From: CAZNPW01 sp964575185
Lineage (GTDB): Bacteria > Pseudomonadota > Alphaproteobacteria > Rhodobacterales > Rhodobacteraceae
NCBI GenBank assembly: GCA_964575185.1
Contig: CAZNPW010000037.1
Coordinates: 1 to 29,493 of the forward strand
Length of the DNA stretch: 29,493 nt
Direction of reading: 5' to 3'
The position numbers and the translations under genes were made by a program. Positions within the stretch are counted from its first letter, which is position 1. The number at the start of each line of letters is the position of its first letter. Below are positions 15,202-22,827 of the stretch, piece after piece. Under the pieces are notes generated by a model that was not told the DNA's origin, did no database searches, and saw nothing but the letters and a program-made list of their open reading frames with translations.

Positions 15202-16098
15202 ATGCACCTGGTGGCCAGGCTGCATTACCTGCAGGACCAGCCGCAGGTCCAGATCGCCCGCGCGACGGGCCTGTCGACCGCGACGATCTCGCGCCTGCTG
15301 CGCCGGGCGCGGGCCGAGGGGATCGTGCGGATCGAGGTGCGCGATCCCGTCGGGCCCGATGCCCTGGGTGCCGCGCTGGAACGGGGGCTCGGGCTGCGGC
15401 GGGTGGCGGTGGTCGACGCGCCCGCAGGCAGCGCCCCGCTGGTGCTGGCCACCCCGCTGGCCGCGATCCTGCGGACCGCCAACATCGCCCCCGGGGCGGT
15501 GCTCGCGCTGGGCTGGGGCCGGGCGATCCACGCCGTGCTGGACGGCGGCCTGCCGCCGATGCCCGGCGTGCTGGTGGTGCCCGCGGCGGGCGGCATGCAG
15601 CAGCAGCAGCCGCATTTCCAGATCAACGAGTTCACGCGCATCGCGGCCGCGCAGGCGGGCGGCCGGGCCTGCTTCGTGCACGCCCCCTTCCTGCCCAGCG
15701 CCGAGGCGCGCGCCGGTTTCCTGTCCGACCCCGTCATCGCCGAGGCCGTGGGGCTCTGGGACCGGATCGACGTGGCCGTGGTGGGTGTCGGCCTGCCGCA
15801 CGCGCTGAACGCCCCGGACGCGAGCCTTGCCACCCCCGACGAACAGGCGCTGCACCAGGCCGCAGGCGACGTGGTGCGCCACTACTTCGACGCCGCGGGG
15901 ACGCGGGTCGACTGGCCGGGCGCCGAGCGTCTGATCGCGGTGTCCGAGGCGCAGTTGCGCCGCGCGCGGCTGTGCATCGGCGTCGCGGCGGGCGCGGCGA
16001 AGGCAAGCCCGATCATCGGCGCGGCGCGCGCGGGCCTCATCACGGCGCTCGTCACCGATACCGCGGCGGCAGAGGCGATCGCGGCGCAGCTGTCCTGA
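15202..16098 (+). CDS. SorC/DeoR-like sugar-binding transcriptional regulator
   Basis: From the ATG at 15202 the protein has 298 residues. An N-terminal helix-turn-helix (QVQIARATGLSTATISRLLRRARAEGIVRIEV) matches the SorC family pattern '..IA..LgiS..tvSRlL..Ar..GiV.i.I'. The C-terminal effector domain includes VLALGWGRAIHAVL, the conserved 'GWG.t' sugar-phosphate-binding stretch. SorC proteins normally bind phosphorylated sugars and can activate or repress. The first helix of the DNA-binding domain would start at the very N-terminus with the ATG; a CTG at 15157, with AGAAAGGA 8 nt upstream, would restore the usual 10-15 leading residues. The gene is divergent from the aldolase/kinase operon and upstream of the ABC operon, so it probably controls both. 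Confidence 0.85.
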   Translation: MHLVARLHYLQDQPQVQIARATGLSTATISRLLRRARAEGIVRIEVRDPVGPDALGAALERGLGLRRVAVVDAPAGSAPLVLATPLAAILRTANIAPGAVLALGWGRAIHAVLDGGLPPMPGVLVVPAAGGMQQQQPHFQINEFTRIAAAQAGGRACFVHAPFLPSAEARAGFLSDPVIAEAVGLWDRIDVAVVGVGLPHALNAPDASLATPDEQALHQAAGDVVRHYFDAAGTRVDWPGAERLIAVSEAQLRRARLCIGVAAGAAKASPIIGAARAGLITALVTDTAAAEAIAAQLS

Positions 16099-16117
16099 TG
16101 CCGCCCCCGGCACCAGG

Positions 16118-16172
16118 AAATATCTTGCTGCAAAATATCCCTCTTGACCGGATGGCACCGCCGCCGTTCACT
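16118..16172 (+). promoter_or_regulatory. Putative promoter and activator site before the sugar-binding-protein gene
   Basis: TTGACC (16144-16149), 17 bp, then TTCACT (16167-16172) is a moderate sigma-70-like pair. Just upstream is AAATATC twice (16118-16124 and 16133-16139, 15 bp apart) flanking the palindrome TTGCTGCAA (16125-16133). The AT-rich block sits directly before the -35, the normal place for an activator such as a SorC regulator. Confidence 0.4.
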
Positions 16173-16189
16173 CCCGCCACGGAAACCAG

Positions 16190-16236
16190 GGTGGGCACCA
16201 GATCCGCTTGGGGGGCGGGCCCACCTCCACGGGAGG
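16190..16236 (+). promoter_or_regulatory. Leader hairpins overlapping the ribosome-binding site of the sugar-binding-protein gene
   Basis: GGTGGGC (16190-16196) can pair with GCCCACC (16219-16225). CCTCC (16224-16228) can pair across a 3-nt loop with GGAGG (16232-16236), which is the Shine-Dalgarno sequence. The two helices share bases 16224-16225, so they compete. This could gate translation, or be chance in GC-rich DNA. Confidence 0.3.
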
Positions 16237-16243
16237 AGAAAGC

Positions 16244-17230
16244 ATGAATCGCCGTTCGATCCTGGGCGCTGCCGCGACGGCGCCCTTCGCCCTGACCGCG
16301 GGCCTGACCGCCGCCCGCGCGCAGGGCCAGAAGTTCACCGTGGCCCTGATCCCGGGCCTGACGACCGATGCCTTCTACATCACCATGAACAAGGGCGCGC
16401 AGGCGGCCGCCGATGCGCTGGGCGTGGACCTCGTGTTCCAGGGCGCGCCCGACTTCAACCCGGTGACGCAGGTGCCGGTGCTGGACGCCGTGATCGCCCG
16501 CGCGCCGGCCGCGATCCTGATCGCGCCGACCGACACGACGCAGCTGATCGAGCCGCTGCGCAAGGCCTTCGACGCGGGCATCCCGGTCATCACGGTGGAC
16601 ACCTTCATCGGCACCGGAAAGTATCAAACCGGCGCGGGCGACGCCGACTTTCCGCTGAGCTACATCGCCTCGGACAACGTCGAGGGCGGCCGGATCGCCG
16701 CACGGGCGCTCGCGCGCGTGATCGACGGGACGGGCAAGGTCTATGTGTCGAACGTGAACCCCGGCATCTCGACCACCGACCAGCGCGAGGAAGGCTTCAA
16801 GGCCGAGATGGCCGCGAACTTCCCCGGCATCGAGGTGCTGGAAACCCAGTTCAACAAGAACGACGCCAACAATGCCGCAAGCCAGTTGCAGGCGGTCCTT
16901 GCGCGCAACTTCGACCTGAAGGGCGTGTTCGGCGCGAACACCTTTTCGGCCATCGGGGCGGCCAACGGCGTCCAGCAGGCCGGCCAGACCGGCGTCATCC
17001 GGGTCGTGGCGTTCGATGCCCCCGGCACCACGGTGCAGAACATCAAGAGCGGCCTCGTCGACATGGCGATCGCGCAGCACCCGGCCGAGATGGGCTATTT
17101 CGGCGTCGTCGCGGCCTTCGCGCATCTGACCGGAAACTCGATCCCGACGCTGATCGGCACCGGCTATACCGTGATCGACGCGACCAACGTCGATGATCCG
17201 AACGTGGCCCGCTACATCTATTCCGAGTGA
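16244..17230 (+). CDS. Sugar ABC transporter periplasmic binding protein, RbsB/FrcB type
   Basis: The 328-residue precursor starts at an ATG after GGAGGAG. MNRRSILGAAATAPFAL is a twin-arginine-type signal, probably cleaved after TAARAQ (about residue 28). The mature protein has the Peripla_BP_4 layout: VALIPGLTTDAFYITMNKGAQAAA at the first lobe, then AILIAPTDTTQLIEPLRKAFDAGIPVITVD, and YIASDNVEGGRIAARAL. The last two segments correspond to the 'P.d...l...v.kA...gIPVv..D' and 'yv..dN...G...' motifs for pentose/hexose binding. The substrate is probably a free sugar or polyol; the downstream kinase and epimerase genes point to a ketohexose such as tagatose. Confidence 0.92.
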   Translation: MNRRSILGAAATAPFALTAGLTAARAQGQKFTVALIPGLTTDAFYITMNKGAQAAADALGVDLVFQGAPDFNPVTQVPVLDAVIARAPAAILIAPTDTTQLIEPLRKAFDAGIPVITVDTFIGTGKYQTGAGDADFPLSYIASDNVEGGRIAARALARVIDGTGKVYVSNVNPGISTTDQREEGFKAEMAANFPGIEVLETQFNKNDANNAASQLQAVLARNFDLKGVFGANTFSAIGAANGVQQAGQTGVIRVVAFDAPGTTVQNIKSGLVDMAIAQHPAEMGYFGVVAAFAHLTGNSIPTLIGTGYTVIDATNVDDPNVARYIYSE

Positions 17231-17237
17231 CCGTTCC

Positions 17238-17268
17238 GGCGGCCCCCGGTCCCGCGCCGGGGGCCGCC
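17238..17268 (+). terminator. Intercistronic hairpin after the sugar-binding-protein gene
   Basis: A perfect 12-bp inverted repeat, GGCGGCCCCCGG (17238-17249) and CCGGGGGCCGCC (17257-17268), encloses a 7-nt loop. It starts 8 nt after the stop codon and lacks a T-run. In ABC operons such hairpins usually protect the upstream message and give extra binding protein relative to membrane parts; partial termination is also possible. Confidence 0.75.
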
Positions 17269-17314
17269 GTCCTGACCCGCCGGGGTATCGGCCTGGATGA
17301 TCGGAAACCGAAGC

Positions 17315-18364
17315 ATGACTGCCAGCCTGCCGCAAGCCCGGCCCACCCCGCCCGCCGACCACGCCGACGGGCGCCGCACGCCCGTGCAGCGGATCGCCGA
17401 CCTGCGCGCCTGGCTGTTCCTGGCCGCGCTGATCACGGGGTTCGAGATCTGGAGCCGCCTCTCCTTCGGCGGCACCTTCCTGTTCAACCCCTTCAACATC
17501 ACCTCGATCGCCGTGTTCGCCGTGGCGCCGCTGCTCTTGGCGACGGGGCAGACCTTCGTCATCATCTCGGGCGGGATCGACCTGTCGATGGGCTTCATCA
17601 TGGGCCTGGCGGCGGTCGTCGCGGCGCATGTGATCAACTGGGCGGGGCCGAGCATGGGACTGCCCATGGCGGTGCTGTTCGGCAGCCTGGTGGCCATCGC
17701 CATCGCCATGATCCCGGGGGCGATCAACGGACTGCTCGTCTCGCGCCTGCGGGTGCCGCCGTTCATCGGCACGCTGGGGATGTTCGGCGTCTGCCGGGGG
17801 GTGGCGTTCCTGCTGGCCGGCGGCACCACGGTGCCGGTGCAGAACGGCTTCTTCGCCAATCTCGGGAACGGGCGCATCCTGGGCGTGCCATGGGTCGTCC
17901 TCGTCACCGCGATCTTCGTCCTCGTGATGCACTACATTCTGTCGCAGACCCGCTTCGGCCAGCACAACTATGCCATCGGCGCGAACGAACAGGCGGCGCG
18001 GCGGGCGGGGATCGACATCCGGGCGCATGTCCTGAAACTCTACGTCCTGTCGGGCATCTGCGCGGGGCTGGCCGGGGTCCTTTACGCGGCGCGGTTCAGC
18101 GCCGGGGCGGCGCAGGCCGGGGAACCCCTGCTCCTCGACAGCGTGGCCGCCGTGGTGATCGGCGGCGCGAGCCTTTTCGGCGGGTCGGGCACGATCCTGG
18201 GGACGGTGGCGGGGGCCTTCGTGATCGCCGTCATCCAGTATGGCCTCGTCTTCATCAACGTGGAGCCGTTCTGGCAGTTCATCAGCGTGGGCGTGGTCAT
18301 CATCATCTCGGTGCTGATCGACCAGGCGCAGCGGCGGATCAGCGGGGGCCGGGTGAGTGAGTGA
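17315..18364 (+). CDS. Sugar ABC transporter permease, RbsC/FrcC type
   Basis: From the ATG at 17315 the protein has 349 residues; 17297 is a weaker alternative start. It belongs to the BPD_transp_2 family. Hallmarks are TGQTFVIISGGIDLSMGFIMGL ('tgG.DLSvG' motif), a long run of about eight hydrophobic segments, and the EAA-like loop ANEQAARRAGIDIRAHVLKLYVLSGICAGLAGVLYAARF. The late GGASLFGGSGTILGTVAGAF matches the 'GG.sl.GG.Gti.Gt..Ga' signature. It works with the adjacent binding protein and ATPase. An 8-nt overlap with the ATPase gene implies coupled translation. Confidence 0.92.
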   Translation: MTASLPQARPTPPADHADGRRTPVQRIADLRAWLFLAALITGFEIWSRLSFGGTFLFNPFNITSIAVFAVAPLLLATGQTFVIISGGIDLSMGFIMGLAAVVAAHVINWAGPSMGLPMAVLFGSLVAIAIAMIPGAINGLLVSRLRVPPFIGTLGMFGVCRGVAFLLAGGTTVPVQNGFFANLGNGRILGVPWVVLVTAIFVLVMHYILSQTRFGQHNYAIGANEQAARRAGIDIRAHVLKLYVLSGICAGLAGVLYAARFSAGAAQAGEPLLLDSVAAVVIGGASLFGGSGTILGTVAGAFVIAVIQYGLVFINVEPFWQFISVGVVIIISVLIDQAQRRISGGRVSE

Positions 18365-19097
18365 GCCGCTGCTGGAAGTCCGCGCCCTGTCGAAGAACTT
18401 CGGCCCGGTGCAGGCGCTGCACGACCTGTCGATGCAGGTGGCGGCCGGAGAGGTCGTGGCGCTGGCCGGCGACAACGGGGCGGGGAAGACGACGCTGATC
18501 AAGGCGGTGTCGGGCGTCTACCGGCCGTCGTCGGGGACGATCCTGCTGGAAGGCCGCGAGGTGTCGTTCGCGTCCCCGCAGGAAGCGCGCGAGCGCGGGA
18601 TCGAGACGATCTACCAGGATCTCGCGCTGGCCGACAACCTGAGCATCGGGGCGAACATCTTCCTCGGCCGCGAGCCGATGCGGCGGGCCTTCGGGTTCCT
18701 GCCCGTGCTCGACCGCCGCAGGATGGCCGAGGCGGCGAAGACCACGATGGCGATGCTGGATTTCCACGTCAGCCGCCTCGACGCGCCGGTGTCGAACTTT
18801 TCCGGCGGGCAGCGGCAGGCGGTCGCGATCGGCCGCGCGGTCTACTGGAACGCCCGCGTCCTCATCATGGACGAGCCGACCGCGGCGCTCGGCGTGCCCG
18901 AACAGCGCAAGGTCATGGACCTGATCCACCAGCTGAAGGCGCAGGGACGGGGCGTGATCTTCATCAGCCACAACCTCCAGGACATCTTCGCCGTGTCCGA
19001 CCGGATCGTCGTCCTGCGGCGGGGAGTCATGGCGGGGACCCGGCGGATCGCCGACACCTCGCACGACGAGGTGGTCAAGCTGATGATCGGGGGCTAG
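18357..19097 (+). CDS. Sugar ABC transporter ATP-binding protein, single-domain FrcA type
   Basis: The 246-residue ATPase begins at GTG 18357, overlapping the permease gene by 8 nt. It has Walker A GDNGAGKTT (38-46), Q-loop ETIYQDLALADNLSI, signature FSGGQRQA, Walker B VLIMDEPTAALG and switch ISHNLQDIF. LxVPEQRKV after Walker B and the form YQDLALADNL are typical of the fructose/ribose/xylose sugar class (COG1129). RbsA and XylG proteins have two such domains in about 500 residues; this protein has one, like FrcA of rhizobia. It therefore probably acts as a homodimer. PfkB follows 2 nt after its stop. Confidence 0.92.
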   Translation: MSEPLLEVRALSKNFGPVQALHDLSMQVAAGEVVALAGDNGAGKTTLIKAVSGVYRPSSGTILLEGREVSFASPQEARERGIETIYQDLALADNLSIGANIFLGREPMRRAFGFLPVLDRRRMAEAAKTTMAMLDFHVSRLDAPVSNFSGGQRQAVAIGRAVYWNARVLIMDEPTAALGVPEQRKVMDLIHQLKAQGRGVIFISHNLQDIFAVSDRIVVLRRGVMAGTRRIADTSHDEVVKLMIGG

Positions 19098-19099
19098 GC

Positions 19100-20023
19100 G
19101 TGCGGCCCTGCATCGGCTCCATCGGCGAGCTGCTGGTGGAGTTCATCTGCACCGAACCGGGGACGCGGCACCTGTCGCCCGCCAGCTATCGCGGCCCCTA
19201 CCCCAGCGGCGCACCGGGCATCTTCATCGACCAGGCCGCGCTGACCGGCGCGCGGGCGGTGTTTGCGGGCGCGGTCGGAACGGATGCCTTCGGGCAGGTG
19301 ATCCGCGACCGGCTGGTGGCGGACGGGGTGTCGGGGGCGCTGATCTCGCGGGTGCCGCTGCCGACGGGCACGGCGCATGTGGCCTATGGCGCCGACGGCG
19401 GGCGGGAGTTCGTGTTCAGCATGGCGCCGTCGGCCGCCGGGCGGTTTCCCCGCGGGGACGTGGCGGTGGCGGGGTTTCTGGCGGCGGGGACCGGGGTGCT
19501 GCACGTCTCGGGGTCGTCGCTGGGCGATCCGGGGATGCGCGGGGCCGTGGCGGAGGTCGCGCTGGCGCTGCACGCGGCGGGGGTGGCGATCAGCATCGAC
19601 CCCAACATCCGGGTGGAGCTGATGTCGGACGACGGCTATCTCGCGACGGTGCGGCGTCTGGTGGCGGTGGCGGACTACGTGCTGCCCTCGGATGCCGATG
19701 CCGACCTCCTGTGGCCGGGCGCGACCTTCGCCGACTGGGCGGGGGCGCTGCCCGCCCGCTGCGTGGCCTTGAAGCGCGGCGCCGGGGGCGCGGTGGCGAT
19801 GGCCGGGGGCGTGGTGACCGACCTCGCCGCGCGGCGCGTGGCGGTGGTGGACCCGACCGGGGCGGGCGACTGTTTCTGCGGCACGTTCGTCACGCTGCTG
19901 GCGGGCGGGATGGCCGTGCCGCAGGCCCTGTCGCGCGCGGTGGTGGCGGGATCGCTGGCGGTCGGCAGCCTCGGCCCGATGGAGGGCAACAGCCGGCTCG
20001 CCGACGTCGAGGCCCTGCTGTGA
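19100..20023 (+). CDS. PfkB-family sugar kinase, tagatose-kinase-like
   Basis: The 307-residue kinase starts at GTG 19100, two bases after the ATPase stop. It has the PfkB family frame: N-terminal GSIGELLVEFI, then YRGPYPSGAPGIFIDQAALTGA (the substrate-binding 'GG.p.N.A..la.LG' region in variant form), and the C-terminal DPTGAGDCF (251-258) with catalytic Asp257. The PSGAPxIFIDQ variant is what I recall from tagatose kinases of galactitol/altritol loci in Agrobacterium, which also sit beside a GatZ-like gene as here. This supports ketohexose phosphorylation at C6, but is recalled rather than searched. Other possible substrates are fructose-like or keto-deoxy sugars. Confidence 0.85.
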   Translation: MRPCIGSIGELLVEFICTEPGTRHLSPASYRGPYPSGAPGIFIDQAALTGARAVFAGAVGTDAFGQVIRDRLVADGVSGALISRVPLPTGTAHVAYGADGGREFVFSMAPSAAGRFPRGDVAVAGFLAAGTGVLHVSGSSLGDPGMRGAVAEVALALHAAGVAISIDPNIRVELMSDDGYLATVRRLVAVADYVLPSDADADLLWPGATFADWAGALPARCVALKRGAGGAVAMAGGVVTDLAARRVAVVDPTGAGDCFCGTFVTLLAGGMAVPQALSRAVVAGSLAVGSLGPMEGNSRLADVEALL

Positions 20024-21093
20024 CGGCCATGCCCGCCTGGTGCACGGCCCACGCGCCGACGCTGGCGGCGGTGCTGGCGACCTGCCGCGACGGCGGCGCG
20101 CCCATCCTGATCGAGGCCACCTGCAACCAGGTGAACCACGAGGGCGGCTATGCGGGGATGACCCCGGCCGATTTCCGGTCCCTCGTGCACGGCATCGCGC
20201 GGGCCGAGGGGGTGGACCCGGGGCGGATCACCCTCGGCGGCGACCACCTGGGTCCGAACCCCTGGCGGCACATGGCCGCGGAGCAGGCGATGGCGCGCGC
20301 CCGGGCGATGGTCGCCGCCTATGTCGCGGCCGGGTTCACCAAGATCCACCTCGATGCCTCCATGCCCTGCGGCGGCGAGGTGCTGGCAGAGGCGACGATG
20401 GCCGCGCGGGCGGCGGACCTGGCGGCGGTGGCCTGCGCGGCGGGGACACCGGCTTTCGTCATCGGCACCGAGGTGCCGGTGCCGGGGGGTGAGGTCGCGG
20501 GCGCGGCGGGCGCGGGCGCGCTGGCCGTGACCACGACCGACGCGGCGCGGCGCACGGTCGACCTGCACCGCGCGGCCTTCGCGGCGCGGGGGCTGGGGAT
20601 GGACCGCGTGATGGCGCTGGTCGTCCAGCCGGGGGTGGATTTCGGCAACGACCACGTCGTCGCCTTCGACCCCGCCCGCGCCGCCGGGCTGACCGCGCCC
20701 CTGCCGCTCGAGGCGCATTCGACCGATTACCAGACCGAAGATGCCCTGCGCGGGCTGGTCAAGGCCGGCTGCGTGGTGCTGAAGGTCGGGCCGGAGCTGA
20801 CGCAGGCCTATGCCCGCGCGGTCCTCTCCGCGCCGGGTAGCGCGGGCGTGCGTGCGGCGCTTCTGGCCGCGATGCGCGCCCGCCCTGCCGACTGGCAGGC
20901 CCATGCCGCCCCGGATGCGGAGGCGATGCTCCTCGGCCTGTCGGACCGGGTGCGCTACTACTGGACCGACGCGGGGGTGCAGGCCGCGCTCGCGGCCGCA
21001 CCGCCGCCCGGCGATGCCATCCGCGCGGCCGTGGGCGCGGTCGTGCTCCGCTATCGCCGCGCCACGGAGAAGGCCGATGCCGCCCAAGGATGA
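20020..21093 (+). CDS. GatZ/KbaZ-like protein, probable tagatose-6-phosphate 4-epimerase
   Basis: GTG 20020 overlaps the kinase stop (GTGA), giving 357 residues; ATG 20029 is an alternative. Family blocks are clear: PILIEATCNQVNHEGGYAGMTPADF, LGGDHLGPNPW, FTKIHLDASMPC, FVIGTEVPVPGG, LPLEAHSTDYQT and VLKVGPELT. In enterobacteria GatZ/KbaZ supports a class II tagatose-bisphosphate aldolase catalytic subunit (GatY/KbaY). No such partner is here. In alphaproteobacteria, homologues beside a tagatose kinase act as tagatose-6-phosphate 4-epimerases, giving fructose-6-phosphate. The protein is about 65 residues shorter than E. coli homologues. The shortening is at the N-terminus and near the C-terminus, after SDRVRYYW, so activity should be tested. 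Confidence 0.88.
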   Translation: MTAMPAWCTAHAPTLAAVLATCRDGGAPILIEATCNQVNHEGGYAGMTPADFRSLVHGIARAEGVDPGRITLGGDHLGPNPWRHMAAEQAMARARAMVAAYVAAGFTKIHLDASMPCGGEVLAEATMAARAADLAAVACAAGTPAFVIGTEVPVPGGEVAGAAGAGALAVTTTDAARRTVDLHRAAFAARGLGMDRVMALVVQPGVDFGNDHVVAFDPARAAGLTAPLPLEAHSTDYQTEDALRGLVKAGCVVLKVGPELTQAYARAVLSAPGSAGVRAALLAAMRARPADWQAHAAPDAEAMLLGLSDRVRYYWTDAGVQAALAAAPPPGDAIRAAVGAVVLRYRRATEKADAAQG

Positions 21094-22147
21094 CCGCCTC
21101 CTGCGCGTCGGCGTGCTCGGCTGCGGCCCGATCGCCCAGGCCGCGCATTTCGAGGCCTGCACCAAGGCCCGCAACGCCACGCTGCACGCGATCTGCGACG
21201 TGGCCGACGACCTGCGGCAGCGGATGGCCGTGACGCACGGGCCCGCGCGCCAGTTCGCCGACTATGACGCGATGCTGGCCGACCCCGAGCTCGAGGCGGT
21301 GATCATCGCCACCGCCGACGCCTTCCACGTCCCCGCCGCGATCCGCGCCCTGCAGGCGGGCAAGCACGTGCTGTGCGAAAAGCCGCTCGCGACCGGGGTG
21401 GAGGAGGCGGAACGCCTGCGCGGCCATGTCGGCGACCGCGTGCTGCAGGTCGGCCACATGAAGCGGTTCGACGCCGGGATCCAGGCGGCGAAGGCCTTCG
21501 TGTCCGGCCCGATGGGCGAGATGGCGGCGCTGAAGGCCTGGTACTGCGACAGCACGCACCGCTACCCGATGACCGACGCGGTGCAGCCGCTGATCGTCGC
21601 CAGCGCCGCGGCCCGGCGTCCGGCCGAAGACCCCAAGGCCGACCTCGCGCGCTACTACATGCTCGCGCATGGCAGCCATCTCGTGGACACCGCGCGGCAC
21701 CTCGCCGGGCCGCTGGTCGAGGTGCAGGCGCGCCTGGCGCACCGTGCGGGGATGCGCGCGTGGTTCGTGGACGTGACCTTCGCCAGCGGCGCGCTGGGGC
21801 ACCTCGACCTGACCGTGGCGGTGCGGATGGACTGGCACGAGGGGTTCCAGATCTACGGGCAGGGCGGGTCGGTGGTCGCGCGGACCTTCAACCCGTGGTA
21901 TTACAAGACCTCCGAGGTCGACATCTTCCACGAATCCGATGGCACGACGCGCCGGGTGCTGGGGGCCGACGGGCATTTCTACCGCCGTCAGCTGGAAGGC
22001 TTCGCCGACGCGATCCTGCGGGGCGCGGCGATGGAAGGCGCGGGGCTGGAGGACGGGATCGCCGCGGTGCGGGCCATGGCGGCCATCGCCCAGTCGGTCC
22101 GGACGGGACGGCCGGTGCGGCTCGACCGGGCGGAGGGGCCGGTATGA
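21077..22147 (+). CDS. Gfo/Idh/MocA-family NAD(P)-dependent oxidoreductase
   Basis: The 356-residue enzyme starts at ATG 21077 after GGAGAAGG, overlapping the GatZ-like gene by 17 nt. The Rossmann start RVGVLGCGPIAQAAH binds NAD(P). CEKPLA (Glu101-Lys102-Pro103) carries the conserved lysine of the family, and HGSHLVDTARHL gives the catalytic-site histidine pair. This superfamily oxidises sugars, inositols or keto-sugars, often at C3 of a glycoside, or reduces them. The operon contains a sugar-isomerase TIM barrel two genes further, a frequent partner in oxidise-then-isomerise pathways. Substrate unknown. Confidence 0.9.
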   Translation: MPPKDDRLLRVGVLGCGPIAQAAHFEACTKARNATLHAICDVADDLRQRMAVTHGPARQFADYDAMLADPELEAVIIATADAFHVPAAIRALQAGKHVLCEKPLATGVEEAERLRGHVGDRVLQVGHMKRFDAGIQAAKAFVSGPMGEMAALKAWYCDSTHRYPMTDAVQPLIVASAAARRPAEDPKADLARYYMLAHGSHLVDTARHLAGPLVEVQARLAHRAGMRAWFVDVTFASGALGHLDLTVAVRMDWHEGFQIYGQGGSVVARTFNPWYYKTSEVDIFHESDGTTRRVLGADGHFYRRQLEGFADAILRGAAMEGAGLEDGIAAVRAMAAIAQSVRTGRPVRLDRAEGPV

Positions 22148-22827
22148 CGGGATGGATGGATCGCCTGCCCGCCGGGCACCTGATCGCCGAGGTGTCGGTC
22201 TGGTCGGCCGACCTCCTGCGGCTGGCCGACGATCTGGCCCGCGTGGCCCCCCACGCCGACATGCTGCACATCGACGTGGCCGACGGCGTCTTCGCCCCGG
22301 CGCTCCTCTTCTTCCCCGACCTCGTGGCCCGCATCCGCGCCGTGTCGGGGCTGCCGATCCATGTGCACCTGATGGTCGACGACGCCATCCTCCTGCCCCA
22401 GATCGACCAGTTCGCCGCGGCCGGGGCCGACCTCATCAGCCTGCACGCCGAGACCATGCGGGCGGCCGAGGGGCTAAAGCGGATCGCGGGCCACGGGCTG
22501 AAGGCCGGGATGGTGCTGCGGGTCGAGACGCCGGTGGACGCGGCGGCCCCGTTCCTGCCTCGGCTCGACATGCTGACGCTCCTCGGGACCGCCATCGGGG
22601 TCAAGGGCCAGGGCCTCGACCCCGCCGCACCCGACCGGCTGCGACAGGCGGCGCGGCTGACCGCCCGGGCGGGCCGGCGCGTGGTGCTGGCGGCCGACGG
22701 CGGCATCCGCGAGGCCACCGTGCCCGTCCTGCGCGCCGCGGGGGCGCAGACGGTGGTGCTGGGCTCGCTCTGCTTCGGGGCGGCGGACCTGGCCGCGCGC
22801 ATGTCCTGGCTGCGGGGGCTGGGGTGA
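22144..22827 (+). CDS. Ribulose-phosphate 3-epimerase-like TIM barrel
   Basis: The 227-residue protein overlaps its neighbours at both ends (ATGA and GTGA). The metal ligands of the RPE family are all present: His42 and Asp44 in LHIDVADGVF, His75 in VHLMVDD, and Asp185 in LAADGGIRE. The C-terminal phosphate site QTVVLGSLCFGA is also normal. The usual MTVNPGFGGQ loop, however, reads LTLLGTAIGVKGQGL here, a clear departure. True RPE acts on ribulose-5-phosphate; this copy sits in a sugar-specific operon. It may therefore act on another ketose phosphate such as a hexulose phosphate (AlsE-like). Confidence 0.85.
   Translation: MTGWMDRLPAGHLIAEVSVWSADLLRLADDLARVAPHADMLHIDVADGVFAPALLFFPDLVARIRAVSGLPIHVHLMVDDAILLPQIDQFAAAGADLISLHAETMRAAEGLKRIAGHGLKAGMVLRVETPVDAAAPFLPRLDMLTLLGTAIGVKGQGLDPAAPDRLRQAARLTARAGRRVVLAADGGIREATVPVLRAAGAQTVVLGSLCFGAADLAARMSWLRGLG

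Noticed and set aside
16052..18502. A long minus-strand open frame antisense to the sugar-binding protein and permease
   Set aside because: No domain signature, composition dominated by Arg, Asp and His, and complete overlap with two well-supported plus-strand genes.
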